A stretch of 64,000 bases of DNA, taken from assembly GCA_963971285.1 (NCBI GenBank), contig OZ020260.1, forward strand, positions 7,846,798 through 7,910,797, written 5' to 3'. This DNA is from Astropecten irregularis (taxonomy: Eukaryota; Echinodermata; Asteroidea; Paxillosida; Astropectinidae). The notes beneath the pieces are model-generated. The model had not been told where the DNA came from. It did not search any database and worked only from the letters and a program-made list of their open reading frames with translations. Positions 50,301 through 51,796 of the stretch are shown in pieces. The translations under genes were made by a program, and so were the position numbers. The stretch's first letter is position 1, and the number at the start of each line of letters is the position of its first letter.

Positions 50301-51796
50301 GATTGGGCATGATCTATACAGGGTGTCTAAAAAAAATCTGTGATACAACCATGTCTTGGCTATCACCATGTAGAATTTGAGCAAAATTGGACTTAAATTG
50401 AGCGAAAAAAAAAACAAAACCTGAATTACCCAACCTCAAAACCCGATTTTCATCTTTCTTTCATACACATTATGTGTGTATTGACCACTGTGCGTGTTTT
50501 CCTTGCAAATTGTTCTTAAGGAGTACTCTTTCAATTGGTCATATTTTCGCCAATTTCAGCCCCAATATGCTTAAATTATACATGGTGATAACCAAGACAT
50601 GGCTGTATTACATATCTGAATCTTGAAGTGATAAACAGTTTAATTTCAACATAATGAGTCTCGACACAGTGTTGCGTTTTTTCTATAATAATGTCCAGGT
50701 AGTTTCAGCAAATTTGTACTGTTCATGTCAGGACTCGGTCATTGCCAGATTTTCTTGTTTCCTCATTTCAGTAGAAAAGTTTGCCGATACTATGTGGATA
50801 CCACAAACCATGCCCTAGTATGATGGAATGACCTATATTCATATTAAGATGATGACCTGTATGATGTTTTCTTCTGTGTGTGGTTTAGATTGATGAAGTG
50901 CCATCATCATCAGTTCCATCTCGTACCTATTCCAGTCAGAGACATCGCAGGACGTCCCCATCTAGGACAGAACAACATACCCATAGACAGACAGGTAAAT
51001 GAGGCATGACTTGTACCTTGTTTCTTCTCCAGAAAGAAGATATATGAAGCCGACGTGCATCTATGCTGGCCAATGTTTTTCCTTTCAAGTACCACAAGTC
51101 CCCATTATGTTTCAGTTTCCCTACAATTGTAGAATAAGGTGACCAGATGTCCTCAATTTCCCGGGACAGTCCCCGATTTGACAGTGCCGCCCCCGATGAA
51201 AGATTTTCCCCGAAAATTTCCCTGATTCGACGGAATGCCCCCGAAAATTATAATTGTCCTAAAAAAAACCCAAAACTGAACACAAATGCTGTGCTGAAGA
51301 AGATCCATTCTTCAGAGAAGTATGCGAAGACAACCACCTAAGACATGTAAGTATGTAATCCACTCATGTCAACTGGACAAGATGTCCATAGATGCCACCA
51401 TTTTGCATGTAGGAACCATCTGGATTCAAAAAAATTTCAAAATTATACCCCTCCCCCAGGACACGGATCACTGTCCCCGGATCATCCCAACAAAATATGG
51501 TCATCTTAGTGTAGAATAGTCTTCCAGACTTCAATGATGGCACCATTACTGGGGAAGGGTTTCCCTCCGTCAATTGTCATGTGATTCAACCCCTGTATAC
51601 AACTTCTAGTGCTCATTGTATACTTAGCCCAGACTCTACTCTATGAATTGGTTTTTAATTGTTTACTTTGTACAAAGCTGTGGAATCCAACCGGTACCAG
51701 TATGATGACTTCATGGATTCCTTGCAAAGACTGAAAGAGGAAAAGTTAGCCCAGATAGGGCAGTCTTCCCACCGTCCGTCCAAACCATCCCGCTGA
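615..51796 (+). CDS. CNTRL: Centriolin orthologue, 44 visible coding exons, 5' end outside window
   Basis: Joined exons give about 2,553 residues in one continuous frame; human centriolin is about 2,325. Order of domains (window residue numbers): pre-LRR helix 1-44, four to five leucine-rich repeats with a cap 45-195, coiled coil about 200-1110, Pro/Gln-rich hinge about 1110-1430, coiled coil about 1440-2430, basic Ser-rich tail to 2553. Diagnostic matches to vertebrate centriolin are ESPYIGK..YKRN (exon 6), FEPL (exon 5), HPKH (exon 8), NVPEHH (exon 22), a DFLDG block (exon 26) and a TLHSLKRKLDNLEGLV block (exon 41). The family is a centrosomal protein of the mother-centriole subdistal appendages and the midbody, needed for late cytokinesis; that role is transferred from vertebrates. 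All phases agree across the 43 junctions I read. Intron 10 carries two antisense GPCR genes. Exon boundaries are read by eye; small phase-0 exons could be missed. Confidence 0.93.
1079..1430. mobile_element. TTAA-flanked MITE, copy a
   Basis: Right end ccaaagtatgatataacctt followed by TTAA-like taag; interior gatggtgatgatagaaacat as in the other copies; left TTAA is lost. Confidence 0.65.
1473..1895 (-). mobile_element. LINE 3' fragment A (reverse-transcriptase tail)
   Basis: The minus strand encodes RERQMQLYRHVARFPACNPA, GRPHDTWLRQM and KEYRSKVDAATHC, the common end of a LINE ORF2 (LRLYGHVARFP...GRPRxxWLxQ...RWR). The 3' end is a tgat-type tail (caatcaatcagtggg on the plus strand). Confidence 0.7.
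2208..2480 (+). CDS. CNTRL: Centriolin exon 2, leucine-rich repeats
   Basis: Acceptor ctccag|tac, donor tcg|gtaagt, phase 0 at both ends. Residues 45-135 start with YIEN and hold successive LRRs (LQVLKMSHNQISKIE, LRELDISCNRIAKIE, LQTLNLSHNLIETIP). Confidence 0.95.
2986..3144. mobile_element. Short GGCCATGGCC repeat, copy 1
   Basis: Shares (inverted) ggccatggcct, ccattggaaaataatccatt-like and ccaaattcaaggcctgg with copies at 24.7 and 55.6 kb. Confidence 0.6.
3217..3565. mobile_element. TTAA-flanked MITE, divergent copy b
   Basis: Shares cagttcataatttgatttg and tgggtatgttaccaatcctg with the 11.0 and 41.1 kb copies; ends are eroded. Confidence 0.55.
3617..3803 (+). CDS. CNTRL: Centriolin exon 3, last LRR and LRR cap
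   Basis: Acceptor ccacag|cta, donor caag|gtaagg, ends in phase 1. Encodes LVHLSIADNPLCDLPHH and FHLRSLQVLD, the typical cap motif closing this LRR class, then the charged start of the coiled coil. Confidence 0.95.
3928..4347. mobile_element. Inverted-repeat element
   Basis: attgtaagactcactatggg at the left mirrors cccatagtgcatcttacaat at the right, about 420 bases. Interior is rich in tccgtcat/atgacgg words. Confidence 0.65.
4594..4717. mobile_element. Small palindromic MITE (124 bp), copy 1
   Basis: ggggcctgtttgtttaatgc mirrors gcgttaaacaaacaggccc; core contains several ggatcc words. Confidence 0.7.
4818..5011 (+). CDS. CNTRL: Centriolin exon 4, coiled coil start
   Basis: Acceptor gaccag|ag, donor ctg|gtatgg. 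Glu/Lys/Gln/Leu-rich heptads (EELENLEVQLGEEEKKL). Phase 1 in, phase 0 out. Confidence 0.92.
5120..5776. mobile_element. hAT-like GAGTAC element, copy 1
   Basis: cagtgttgtagtcaagtg at the left mirrors cgagtactccaacactg at the right. Flanks ccttaaac and ccttagat agree at 6 of 8, as an aged 8-bp duplication. Interior is full of gagtac and ccgagt words. Confidence 0.65.
5905..6030 (+). CDS. CNTRL: Centriolin exon 5
   Basis: Acceptor ccttag|ttg, donor gag|gtgagt; 42 codons. Includes CQKQYRLEQELAFQKIDAKF followed by EPL, one of the best conserved centriolin stretches. Confidence 0.95.
6406..7029. mobile_element. Inverted-repeat element, TACACCGATTC family copy 1
   Basis: tacaccgattcagtaggcc mirrors ggcctactggatcgttgta; about 624 bases in intron 5. 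Confidence 0.65.
7075..7300 (+). CDS. CNTRL: Centriolin exon 6
   Basis: Acceptor atgcag|aca, donor ctg|gtaagt, ends in phase 1. Carries the non-coiled signature EESPYIGKAGYKRN. An inverted-repeat element ends only about 45 bases upstream of the acceptor. Confidence 0.95.
7348..7664. mobile_element. TTAA-flanked MITE, copy c
   Basis: TTAA|aggtaatatcatactttgg on the left and ccaaagtatgatactacct|TTAA on the right. Confidence 0.75.
8009..8325. mobile_element. GAGCC-type inverted-repeat element
   Basis: Arms read cgaaatggaggctc... and ...gagcccgaatctctgtttcg. The interior shares gctgaaaatataggtt and gaggcttttggctgcag with other copies. The right arm holds about seven tandem gagcct hexamers at 8253-8298. 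Confidence 0.7.
8556..8659 (+). CDS. CNTRL: Centriolin exon 7
   Basis: Acceptor tttcag|ct, donor ccg|gtgaga. AQEQLSKLHDKIDDAEGEL aligns with the human segment AQTRLSELHDEIEKAE. Confidence 0.92.
8791..9142. mobile_element. CCCCTTCAG inverted-repeat element, copy 1
   Basis: ttaccccttcagc at the left, aaaggggttaa at the right; interior shares gacctcattatcaatcatc with copy 2. Confidence 0.6.
9554..9742 (+). CDS. CNTRL: Centriolin exon 8
   Basis: Acceptor ctttag|ttg, donor cat|gtgagt; 63 codons, phase 0. Ends in STRHPKH, matching the conserved KDPKHS position. Confidence 0.93.
10130..10640 (-). mobile_element. tRNA-derived SINE, interrupted (see 10298-10448)
   Basis: Reads as the reverse of the SINEs at 44.6 and 45.7 kb: cttggggagtatacagcctg, then ctcaaacccacaatttgtgg and ccaggccacaatcc. 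Confidence 0.6.
10298..10448. mobile_element. Short inverted-repeat element inserted in the SINE
   Basis: gtaggtttgtggtgacacaa mirrors ggtgtcaccgcaaacctaac; 151 bases. Confidence 0.6.
10688..10841 (+). CDS. CNTRL: Centriolin exon 9
   Basis: Acceptor gttcag|gct, donor caag|gtacat, ends in phase 1. Residues about 478-528 are coiled coil (QQELEEVVALLAGEMEKV). Confidence 0.9.
11037..11404. mobile_element. TTAA-flanked MITE, copy d
   Basis: Left TTAA|aggtactatcatactttgg; right ccaaagtatgatagtatact with a mutated flank. Confidence 0.7.
11534..11762. mobile_element. GAGCC-type inverted-repeat element
   Basis: Starts ggcctttctcaaggcttgg and ends ctttgagaaaggcccc; shares the family interior (tcaaaatagaggcttttggc). 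Confidence 0.65.
11997..12262 (+). CDS. CNTRL: Centriolin exon 10
   Basis: Acceptor acccag|at, donor aga|gtaagt. Encodes LNDSLKGELEETIAGLTKYM, matching human NEALKKDLEGVISGLQEYL. The following 10.6-kb intron hosts the GPCR pair. Confidence 0.94.
12409..12565. mobile_element. Palindromic MITE with CTGGGGTCGATTTC ends, copy 1
   Basis: ctggggtcgatttcacgaag mirrors agtaaaatcgaccccag; a decayed partial copy lies at 12668-12800. Confidence 0.7.
13304..13734. mobile_element. CCCCTTCAG inverted-repeat element, copy 2
   Basis: TTAA|ccccttcagcc and cctgaagggg|TTAA; interior gacctcattatcagccacc. The 110-codon open frame here belongs to the repeat. Confidence 0.65.
13859..14697. mobile_element. Inverted-repeat element, TACACCGATTC family copy 2
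   Basis: tacaccaatccagtaggcc mirrors ggatcggtgtgta; contains an (aat) microsatellite at 13974-14000 and A-rich near-tandem sequence. Confidence 0.6.
14710..15867. mobile_element. hAT-like non-autonomous element with perfect 8-bp target duplication
   Basis: cagggttgttgattt mirrors aaatcaaacaaccctg. gtgtgggg lies immediately on both sides (14702-14709 and 15868-15875). Subterminal regions are stacks of gatttaaatc. No transposase frame is present. Confidence 0.85.
16335..16500. mobile_element. tRNA-SINE 3' fragments, head to head
   Basis: gtattcaggaggttgctggg tcgaatccc resembles a pol III B box; the tail words atcaaataaccacaaaggaa and ttcaatgaca are shared with 38.5-38.95 kb. Confidence 0.5.
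16578..16819. mobile_element. Palindromic MITE
   Basis: ggggcaaatttcataaaact mirrors agttttatgaaattggcccc. Confidence 0.7.
17631..18617 (-). CDS. Class A (rhodopsin-family) GPCR, orphan, copy 1
   Basis: Intronless 328-residue frame. Seven hydrophobic segments, N1.50 in VVLNLLSLAVL, D2.50 in LASLSISDLC, W and C before TM3 in YWPLGEFLCTLHG, DRY in LVAIDRYVAVF, TM4 Trp in AAVWTLTTIP, CWTP in TM6, and NSWLNCVIYYWRNREL in TM7/helix 8, where NPxxY is NCVIY. Cysteines near the end (SCCDCP) could be palmitoylated. DRYVAVFYSLRYISLMT resembles the melanocortin/cannabinoid/adenosine group, but the ligand is unknown. Translation probably starts at the second Met (18584, MNFSDEF), which aligns with copy 2; this leaves two N-glycosylation sites (NFS). 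It lies antisense inside centriolin intron 10. Confidence 0.92.
   Translation of the reverse strand: MIRALDLYLKTMNFSDEFEKIFQPPENFSENVFGHVGSLFQMLNIILIVVLNLLSLAVLKRASGIQEPTKVFLASLSISDLCIGIIVTFPVWLRDVVGYWPLGEFLCTLHGILLPIIYYMSIFSLTLVAIDRYVAVFYSLRYISLMTPTRSKVITAAVWTLTTIPMVILFGFIRVATVNHEGKCKYNGPGMERYLTIFMLAVALVTVSVLYIRILKVARDQARRIAAQNQIANPGRQKAAQPISTKSSTTILIVVGTMCLCWTPELIQQITRYDDDTIGQLTHVVFISNSWLNCVIYYWRNRELRLALCGLINSCCDCPLTRRPMINV
20068..20311. mobile_element. GAGCC-type inverted-repeat element
   Basis: Best-preserved copy: agggcatttacgaaatggag at the left mirrors ctccgtttcgtaaacgccct at the right. It lies downstream of GPCR copy 2. Confidence 0.75.
20849..21826 (-). CDS. Class A (rhodopsin-family) GPCR, orphan, copy 2
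   Basis: Intronless, 325 residues, start MNFSSMSS at 21826, stop at 20849-20851. From TM1 onward only three residues differ from copy 1 (I/L at the TM1 start, A/T and C/R in helix 8). It keeps DRY, CWTP and the unusual NCVIY in TM7. The N-terminus differs: MPDMPEM comes from a 9-base tandem repeat, although MNFS and IFQPPE are shared. Same strand as copy 1, with stops 3.2 kb apart. The ligand is not predictable; a lineage-expanded receptor family is likely. Confidence 0.92.
   Translation of the reverse strand: MNFSSMSSKLYDMPDMPEMNIDIFQPPEKCSAFASSVKMLNILLIVVLNLLSLAVLKRASGIQEPTKVFLASLSISDLCIGIIVTFPVWLRDVVGYWPLGEFLCTLHGILLPIIYYMSIFSLTLVAIDRYVAVFYSLRYISLMTPTRSKVITAAVWTLTTIPMVILFGFIRVATVNHEGKCKYNGPGMERYLTIFMLAVALVTVSVLYIRILKVARDQARRIAAQNQIANPGRQKAAQPISTKSSTTILIVVGTMCLCWTPELIQQITRYDDDTIGQLTHVVFISNSWLNCVIYYWRNRELRLTLRGLINSCCDCPLTRRPMINV
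22826..23005 (+). CDS. CNTRL: Centriolin exon 11
   Basis: Acceptor tacaag|aaa, donor cag|gtgaga; 60 codons of Ala/Glu-rich coiled coil (KLDAAEEALAAAEAEKERL). Confidence 0.92.
23038..23278. mobile_element. GAGCC-type inverted-repeat element
   Basis: agggcatttacaaaatggag at the left, ttgttttgtaaagggccct at the right, flanked by TA on both sides. Sits 33 bases past the exon 11 donor. Confidence 0.7.
23418..23549 (+). CDS. CNTRL: Centriolin exon 12
   Basis: Acceptor atacag|gct, donor cag|gtacag; 44 codons, phase 0 (AEKEALKRQLDAQRRQMDHL). Confidence 0.92.
23650..24045 (+). mobile_element. LINE 3' fragment B, same family as 1473-1895
   Basis: Encodes CQRLYGHVARFPVSDPARR and KEYRSKVDAQRR, colinear with fragment A, and ends in attgattgattg. 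A ggggat-type hexamer expansion (23905-23946) adds an Asp-Gly run. Confidence 0.7.
24109..24372 (+). CDS. CNTRL: Centriolin exon 13
   Basis: Acceptor acacag|gct, donor gag|gtgaga; 88 codons. LNPDDVVSRINQMRRHLEQG and SLGRSLADVE match human VRPEEVAARVDELRRKL and VLGKSLADLQ. Confidence 0.95.
24710..24869. mobile_element. Short GGCCATGGCC repeat, copy 2
   Basis: gccttgaatttggttctg at the left and gttaaattcaaggctt at the right form imperfect inverted ends; core has ggggcacttccattggaaaa. Confidence 0.65.
25255..25371 (+). CDS. CNTRL: Centriolin exon 14
   Basis: Acceptor ggacag|gct, donor cct|gtaagt; 39 codons, phase 0, ending in a non-helical DTPDFIEP. Confidence 0.9.
25429..26528. mobile_element. 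Harbinger-like inverted-repeat element
   Basis: agccccgttcgcactgga mirrors tccaatgcgaacagggct with two differences; flanked by TTA and TCA (imperfect 3-bp duplication). Interior has repeated gtaacttaccc-type words. No open transposase. Confidence 0.65.
26540..26730 (+). mobile_element. tRNA-derived SINE
   Basis: tagctcagtgg (A-box-like) and agttcgaatcc (B-box-like) spaced as in a tRNA, then the family tail tttgttcacttttcaatgac. It does not fold as a full tRNA. Confidence 0.6.
26866..27003 (+). CDS. CNTRL: Centriolin exon 15
   Basis: Acceptor gagcag|cat, donor cag|gtatgg; 46 codons. The Gly/Arg-rich start (HEVRDEGRHGRGGPEED) is unlike the neighbouring heptads. Confidence 0.88.
27110..27540. 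repeat. 60-bp minisatellite in intron 15
   Basis: From 27241 the sequence repeats with an exact 60-base period (ggttgggctgggctagg core), after a less regular lead-in. 60 is a multiple of three, so both strands stay open over about 110 codons; these frames are not genes. Confidence 0.9.
27871..27993 (+). CDS. CNTRL: Centriolin exon 16
   Basis: Acceptor cttcag|gtt, donor gag|gtaatc; 41 codons, phase 0 (VMSTLRPEHDPHTMAELEHL). Confidence 0.9.
28110..28497 (-). mobile_element. tRNA-derived SINE, second family
   Basis: Reverse of the 45.7-kb copy: ctgggaagtatacagcccc, ctctcacaggtacccattta, gatttgaacccacaat, accactaggccac. Confidence 0.65.
28653..28802 (+). CDS. CNTRL: Centriolin exon 17
   Basis: Acceptor tccacag|ctg, donor gag|gtatct; 50 codons of coiled coil (LARADAEMRHLQDELDHRV). 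Confidence 0.92.
28932..29085 (+). CDS. CNTRL: Centriolin exon 18
   Basis: Acceptor caccag|gtt, donor gttg|gtgagg, ends in phase 1. ARERARQAAQELARAEDDL matches human SRKAAQAARDLTRAEAEI. Confidence 0.94.
29590..29697 (+). CDS. CNTRL: Centriolin exon 19
   Basis: Acceptor aatcag|gt, donor ccag|gtaggg, phase 1 in and out. About 35 bases of this exon (29639-29673) recur in the next intron near 29782. Confidence 0.92.
30540..30742 (+). CDS. CNTRL: Centriolin exon 20, entry to the hinge
   Basis: Acceptor aaacag|gt, donor cag|gtatgt. Encodes LLREIDRLNHALQQQRNYMS, like human EIAELRREVSYQNDYISSM, and then a Tyr/Pro/Gln/Arg-rich stretch. Confidence 0.94.
31028..31580 (+). CDS. CNTRL: Centriolin exon 21, Pro/Gln-rich hinge
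   Basis: Acceptor ttacag|cca, donor cagg|gtaagg, ends in phase 1. This is the longest exon (184 codons). Pro, Gly, Thr and Gln dominate and no coiled coil is seen; it corresponds to the Pro-rich linker between the two rods of centriolin. Confidence 0.92.
32230..32386. mobile_element. Palindromic MITE with CTGGGGTCGATTTC ends, copy 2
   Basis: ctggggttgatttcatcaaa mirrors cttcgtgaaatcgacccctg. Confidence 0.7.
32419..32483 (+). CDS. CNTRL: Possible alternative last exon of centriolin
   Basis: A good acceptor (atttacag|gg) in the correct phase after exon 21 opens a 65-base frame adding 21 residues rich in His and Gln (ends HSQHYD), then stops at TGA 32481-32483. A canonical AATAAA lies at 32535-32540, 52 bases past the stop. 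If used, it ends the protein after the first rod and hinge. It could instead be chance in AT-rich DNA. Confidence 0.4.
32535..32540 (+). terminator. AATAAA polyadenylation signal, intronic
   Basis: Exact hexamer placed 52 bases downstream of the in-frame TGA of the candidate alternative last exon. It is the main support for premature polyadenylation here. Confidence 0.35.
32668..33014 (+). CDS. CNTRL: Centriolin exon 22, end of hinge
   Basis: Acceptor tttacag|ga, donor atg|gtaagt. Gly/Pro/Thr-rich, then LPPGGLFCNVPEHHDM, which matches the human IPMGVLHCNVPEHHN boundary. Confidence 0.96.
33065..33217. mobile_element. Palindromic MITE
   Basis: ctggagctgacttcactaac mirrors gttagtgaaatcggccccag; the interior arms gcgctaaagc-like are also complementary. 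Confidence 0.7.
33271..33327 (+). CDS. CNTRL: Centriolin exon 23 (19 codons)
   Basis: Acceptor gcgcag|gaa, donor aag|gtataa, phase 0. EDEMARLKKLLAECRKSSK corresponds to human ENEVSRLEDIMQHLKSKK. Confidence 0.92.
33368..33530. mobile_element. Mariner/pogo-like MITE with TA duplication
   Basis: TA|cagtggaacgcc ... ggcattccacag|TA, 163 bases; interior repeats ctataacgaacaa words. Confidence 0.75.
33673..33720 (+). CDS. CNTRL: Centriolin exon 24 (16 codons)
   Basis: Acceptor ttgcag|aag, donor gag|gtgacg. The smallest exon; phase-neutral, so it could be skipped without a frameshift. Confidence 0.85.
34072..34430. mobile_element. TTAA-flanked MITE, copy e
   Basis: TTAA|aggtactttcatactttgg and ccaaagtatgatattacct|TTAA; full-length, in centriolin intron 24. 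Confidence 0.75.
34498..34661 (+). CDS. CNTRL: Centriolin exon 25
   Basis: Acceptor cccag|gac, donor aag|gtgagg, ends in phase 2. Coiled coil (DRTKELDALDLAIQRQHDTL). Confidence 0.92.
34874..35690. mobile_element. hAT-like GAGTAC element, copy 2, with perfect 8-bp target duplication
   Basis: cagtgttggagtactcgtac mirrors gactccaacactg. The flanks ttcatttc (34866-34873) and ttcatttc (35691-35698) are identical. The right half is a tandem array of 16-base units. Confidence 0.8.
35215..35660. repeat. 16-bp minisatellite (agtactcggaccttga)
   Basis: About 27 units differing mostly at ttgaag versus ttgtag. Three units equal 16 codons, which produces a spurious repetitive minus-strand frame (SEYYKVRVLQGPSTSR). 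Confidence 0.85.
35850..36048 (+). CDS. CNTRL: Centriolin exon 26
   Basis: Acceptor tttcag|gga, donor cag|gtatta. DFLDGRGTITPEEVDYEML, then EDEIGCLERTLRKRRAELR, closely parallel to human DFIDGNVESL and DEIECIEKTLLKRRSELR. Confidence 0.97.
36359..36630 (+). CDS. CNTRL: Centriolin exon 27
   Basis: Acceptor ttttag|gcc, donor acag|gtaagg, ends in phase 2. TEEDAEELEKRSVQVSKDL matches human TESDAEELERRAQETAVNL. A run of 12 C precedes the acceptor at 36329-36340. Confidence 0.95.
37505..37631 (+). CDS. CNTRL: Centriolin exon 28
   Basis: Acceptor ccctag|act, donor cag|gttggt, which is weak at +3. Coiled coil (RLQKLETDLLVTEESVSEKQ). Confidence 0.88.
37834..37998 (+). CDS. CNTRL: Centriolin exon 29
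   Basis: Acceptor cctaag|gtt, donor aag|gtacat; 55 codons. LADLDREIGRKQTDLQAL parallels human MAVLDRQLGHKKEELHLL. Confidence 0.94.
38505..38950. mobile_element. Inverted pair of tRNA-derived SINEs
   Basis: The left unit is reversed (ctctaccaactgagctatcc at 38550) and the right unit forward (gttagagcaactgtacggta, cttcgaatccc). The flanks gactattagggacacc and ggtgtccctaatagtc also mirror, so the arms extend over about 160 bases each. Confidence 0.65.
39188..39463 (+). CDS. CNTRL: Centriolin exon 30
   Basis: Acceptor tttcag|gaa, donor cag|gtaggt; 92 codons. MIQLEKMELEALRLQHDTK and GDLEKTQLTAL match human MLQLENHELQGLKLQHDQR and SELEKTQVAVL. Confidence 0.96.
39809..40026 (+). CDS. CNTRL: Centriolin exon 31
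   Basis: Acceptor ttatag|gaa, donor aag|gtatcc, ends in phase 2. Includes GLEERCRQWDEKVTQLT, like human DLQEKCDIWEKKLAQTK. Confidence 0.94.
40135..40530. repeat. Palindromic GATCCTAGCAGGATC-rich repeat
   Basis: ggttcctgacatttcgatctc and gatcctagcaggatc recur; related sequence (gatcgaaacgtcaggccctc) is at 39690-39715 in the previous intron. Confidence 0.5.
40860..41017 (+). CDS. CNTRL: Centriolin exon 32
   Basis: Acceptor tgacag|gca, donor aagg|gtaaga, ends in phase 1. Coiled coil (LLNARQAEDSRLEELQQDL). Confidence 0.92.
41060..41390. mobile_element. TTAA-flanked MITE, divergent copy f
   Basis: aaaggtataatacatgattg at the left, gtaaccaatcctgtactgtg at the right; same subfamily as copy b. Confidence 0.6.
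41547..41620 (+). CDS. CNTRL: Centriolin exon 33
   Basis: Acceptor acacag|aa, donor cag|gtagga; ETAKELKSAREDLQKVEDL. Phase 1 in, phase 0 out. Confidence 0.9.
41933..42175 (+). CDS. CNTRL: Centriolin exon 34
   Basis: Acceptor cctcag|gaa, donor aga|gtaggt; 81 codons of coiled coil. The open frame extends about 250 bases upstream of the acceptor through a pyrimidine-rich intron; that part is not coding. Confidence 0.93.
42782..44214. mobile_element. Inverted-repeat MITE split by another element
   Basis: Left part 42782-43000 starts gagcccaattttgtaaatgg; right part 44123-44214 ends attccatgaaatggggtcct. Joined, it matches the intact copy at 49658-49943 in general layout. Confidence 0.65.
43001..44122. 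mobile_element. Inverted-repeat element nested in 42782-44214
   Basis: tgtactgttttcacacagct mirrors agctgtgtgtgaaaccggta. Inside, acccgggtaa, cggagaatt and gggttaac words repeat in both arms. Confidence 0.7.
44343..44514 (+). CDS. CNTRL: Centriolin exon 35
   Basis: Acceptor ttgcag|gtg, donor cttg|gtaaga, ends in phase 1. The preceding 2.2-kb intron is mostly a nested pair of inverted-repeat elements. Confidence 0.92.
44622..44893 (+). mobile_element. tRNA-derived SINE, second family
   Basis: gtggccttgtgg (A box) and gtgggttcgagtcca (B box), then ggtacctgtgagga and actcctcagggagttg. Confidence 0.65.
44901..45260. mobile_element. TTAA-flanked MITE, copy g
   Basis: TTAA|aggttgtatcatactttgg and ccaaagtatgacattacct|TTAA. 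Abuts the end of a SINE at about 44890. Confidence 0.75.
45537..45625 (+). CDS. CNTRL: Centriolin exon 36
   Basis: Acceptor gtctag|ag, donor aag|gtacga; EGEVKERQDEKTKLAEALNF. Phase 1 in, phase 0 out. Confidence 0.9.
45676..46020 (+). mobile_element. tRNA-derived SINE, second family
   Basis: tgtggcctagtgg and gtgggttcgaatccagtc boxes, gggtacctgtgagagtagag, and the 3' tail taccacttacgcgagaatgc. Confidence 0.7.
46135..46503. repeat. Imperfect 20-bp tandem repeat upstream of exon 37
   Basis: About 17 variants of accatggctatagttcataa, ending about 60 bases before the exon 37 acceptor. Confidence 0.75.
46562..46645 (+). CDS. CNTRL: Centriolin exon 37
   Basis: Acceptor ctacag|gac, donor ctg|gtcaga (weaker donor); 28 codons, phase 0. 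Confidence 0.88.
46945..47085 (+). CDS. CNTRL: Centriolin exon 38
   Basis: Acceptor ttgcag|aag, donor cag|gtgagt; 47 codons. STMAANEHCSRADRLSIRLK resembles human ATIELVAQDNHERARRLMKEL. Confidence 0.93.
47215..47403 (+). CDS. CNTRL: Centriolin exon 39
   Basis: Acceptor tggcag|tca, donor cag|gtatgg; 63 codons, phase 0 (LDELEDLQQQKMDLTRHL). Confidence 0.93.
47507..47632 (+). CDS. CNTRL: Centriolin exon 40
   Basis: Acceptor tttcag|gcc, donor aag|gtgaga; 42 codons. DESRWRQDQEKAKMQEEQDR parallels the human DEHWRGEALREKLRHREDR block. Confidence 0.94.
47979..48170 (+). CDS. CNTRL: Centriolin exon 41, end of second rod
   Basis: Acceptor atacag|ctg, donor cag|gtatgc; 64 codons. ANLTLHSLKRKLDNLEGLV matches human GTLHSLRRQVDALGELV near the vertebrate C-terminus, then Ser/Thr-rich. 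Confidence 0.97.
48405..48560. repeat. TATCGA-rich palindromic tract
   Basis: Repeated tcgatatatcga, tcgatattcc and gacatatcgac words; possibly one end of a transposon, the other end not found. Confidence 0.5.
48729..49050. repeat. Tandem duplication, unit about 152 bp
   Basis: cataggggttggtgtaaatg (48729) and tataggggttgatgtcaata (48883) begin units sharing ttccagacgtaa, gtggggtgcatgta and ttatcccggtaatg; a partial third starts near 49023. Confidence 0.65.
49508..49630 (+). CDS. CNTRL: Centriolin exon 42
   Basis: Acceptor tatcag|cat, donor gag|gtttgt; 41 codons, low complexity (His/Pro/Thr/Ser), extending past the human end. Confidence 0.85.
49658..49943. mobile_element. Inverted-repeat MITE (same family as 42782-44214)
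   Basis: agggcccaattaaatggaat mirrors attctatgaaattgggccct; interior ccgttagcaaaaattc and ggtaagcaaggaatttg. Confidence 0.7.
50094..50159 (+). CDS. CNTRL: Possible cassette or alternative last exon of centriolin
   Basis: A good acceptor (cctgacag|gag) follows exon 42 in phase 0 and opens ELVSLARAPLVIQSSPIKT. Two uses are possible. Splicing at act|gtgaag gives a 57-base phase-neutral cassette (50094-50150). Reading through gives VK and a TAG at 50157-50159, an alternative C-terminus. No canonical AATAAA follows. Confidence 0.4.
   Translation, partial: ELVSLARAPLVIQSSPIKTVK
50319..50625. mobile_element. Inverted-repeat MITE
   Basis: gatacaaccatgtcttggct mirrors aaccaagacatggctgtatt; starts with cagggtgtctaaaa. 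Lies between the candidate cassette exon and exon 43. Confidence 0.65.
50889..50994 (+). CDS. CNTRL: Centriolin exon 43
   Basis: Acceptor gtttag|att, donor acag|gtaaat, ends in phase 1. Basic Ser/Arg/His tail (SRTYSSQRHRRTSPSRTEQ), a possible phosphorylation region. Confidence 0.87.
51135..51508. mobile_element. hAT-like MITE in the last intron
   Basis: taaggtgaccagatgtcc at the left, tatggtcatctta at the right; flanks ttgtagaa and gtgtagaa agree at 7 of 8. Confidence 0.65.
51678..51796 (+). CDS. CNTRL: Centriolin exon 44, terminal
   Basis: Acceptor tacaaag|ct; reads YQYDDFMDSLQRLKEEKLAQ and ends SSHRPSKPSR with TGA at 51794-51796. The frame closes exactly through all preceding phases. Confidence 0.9.
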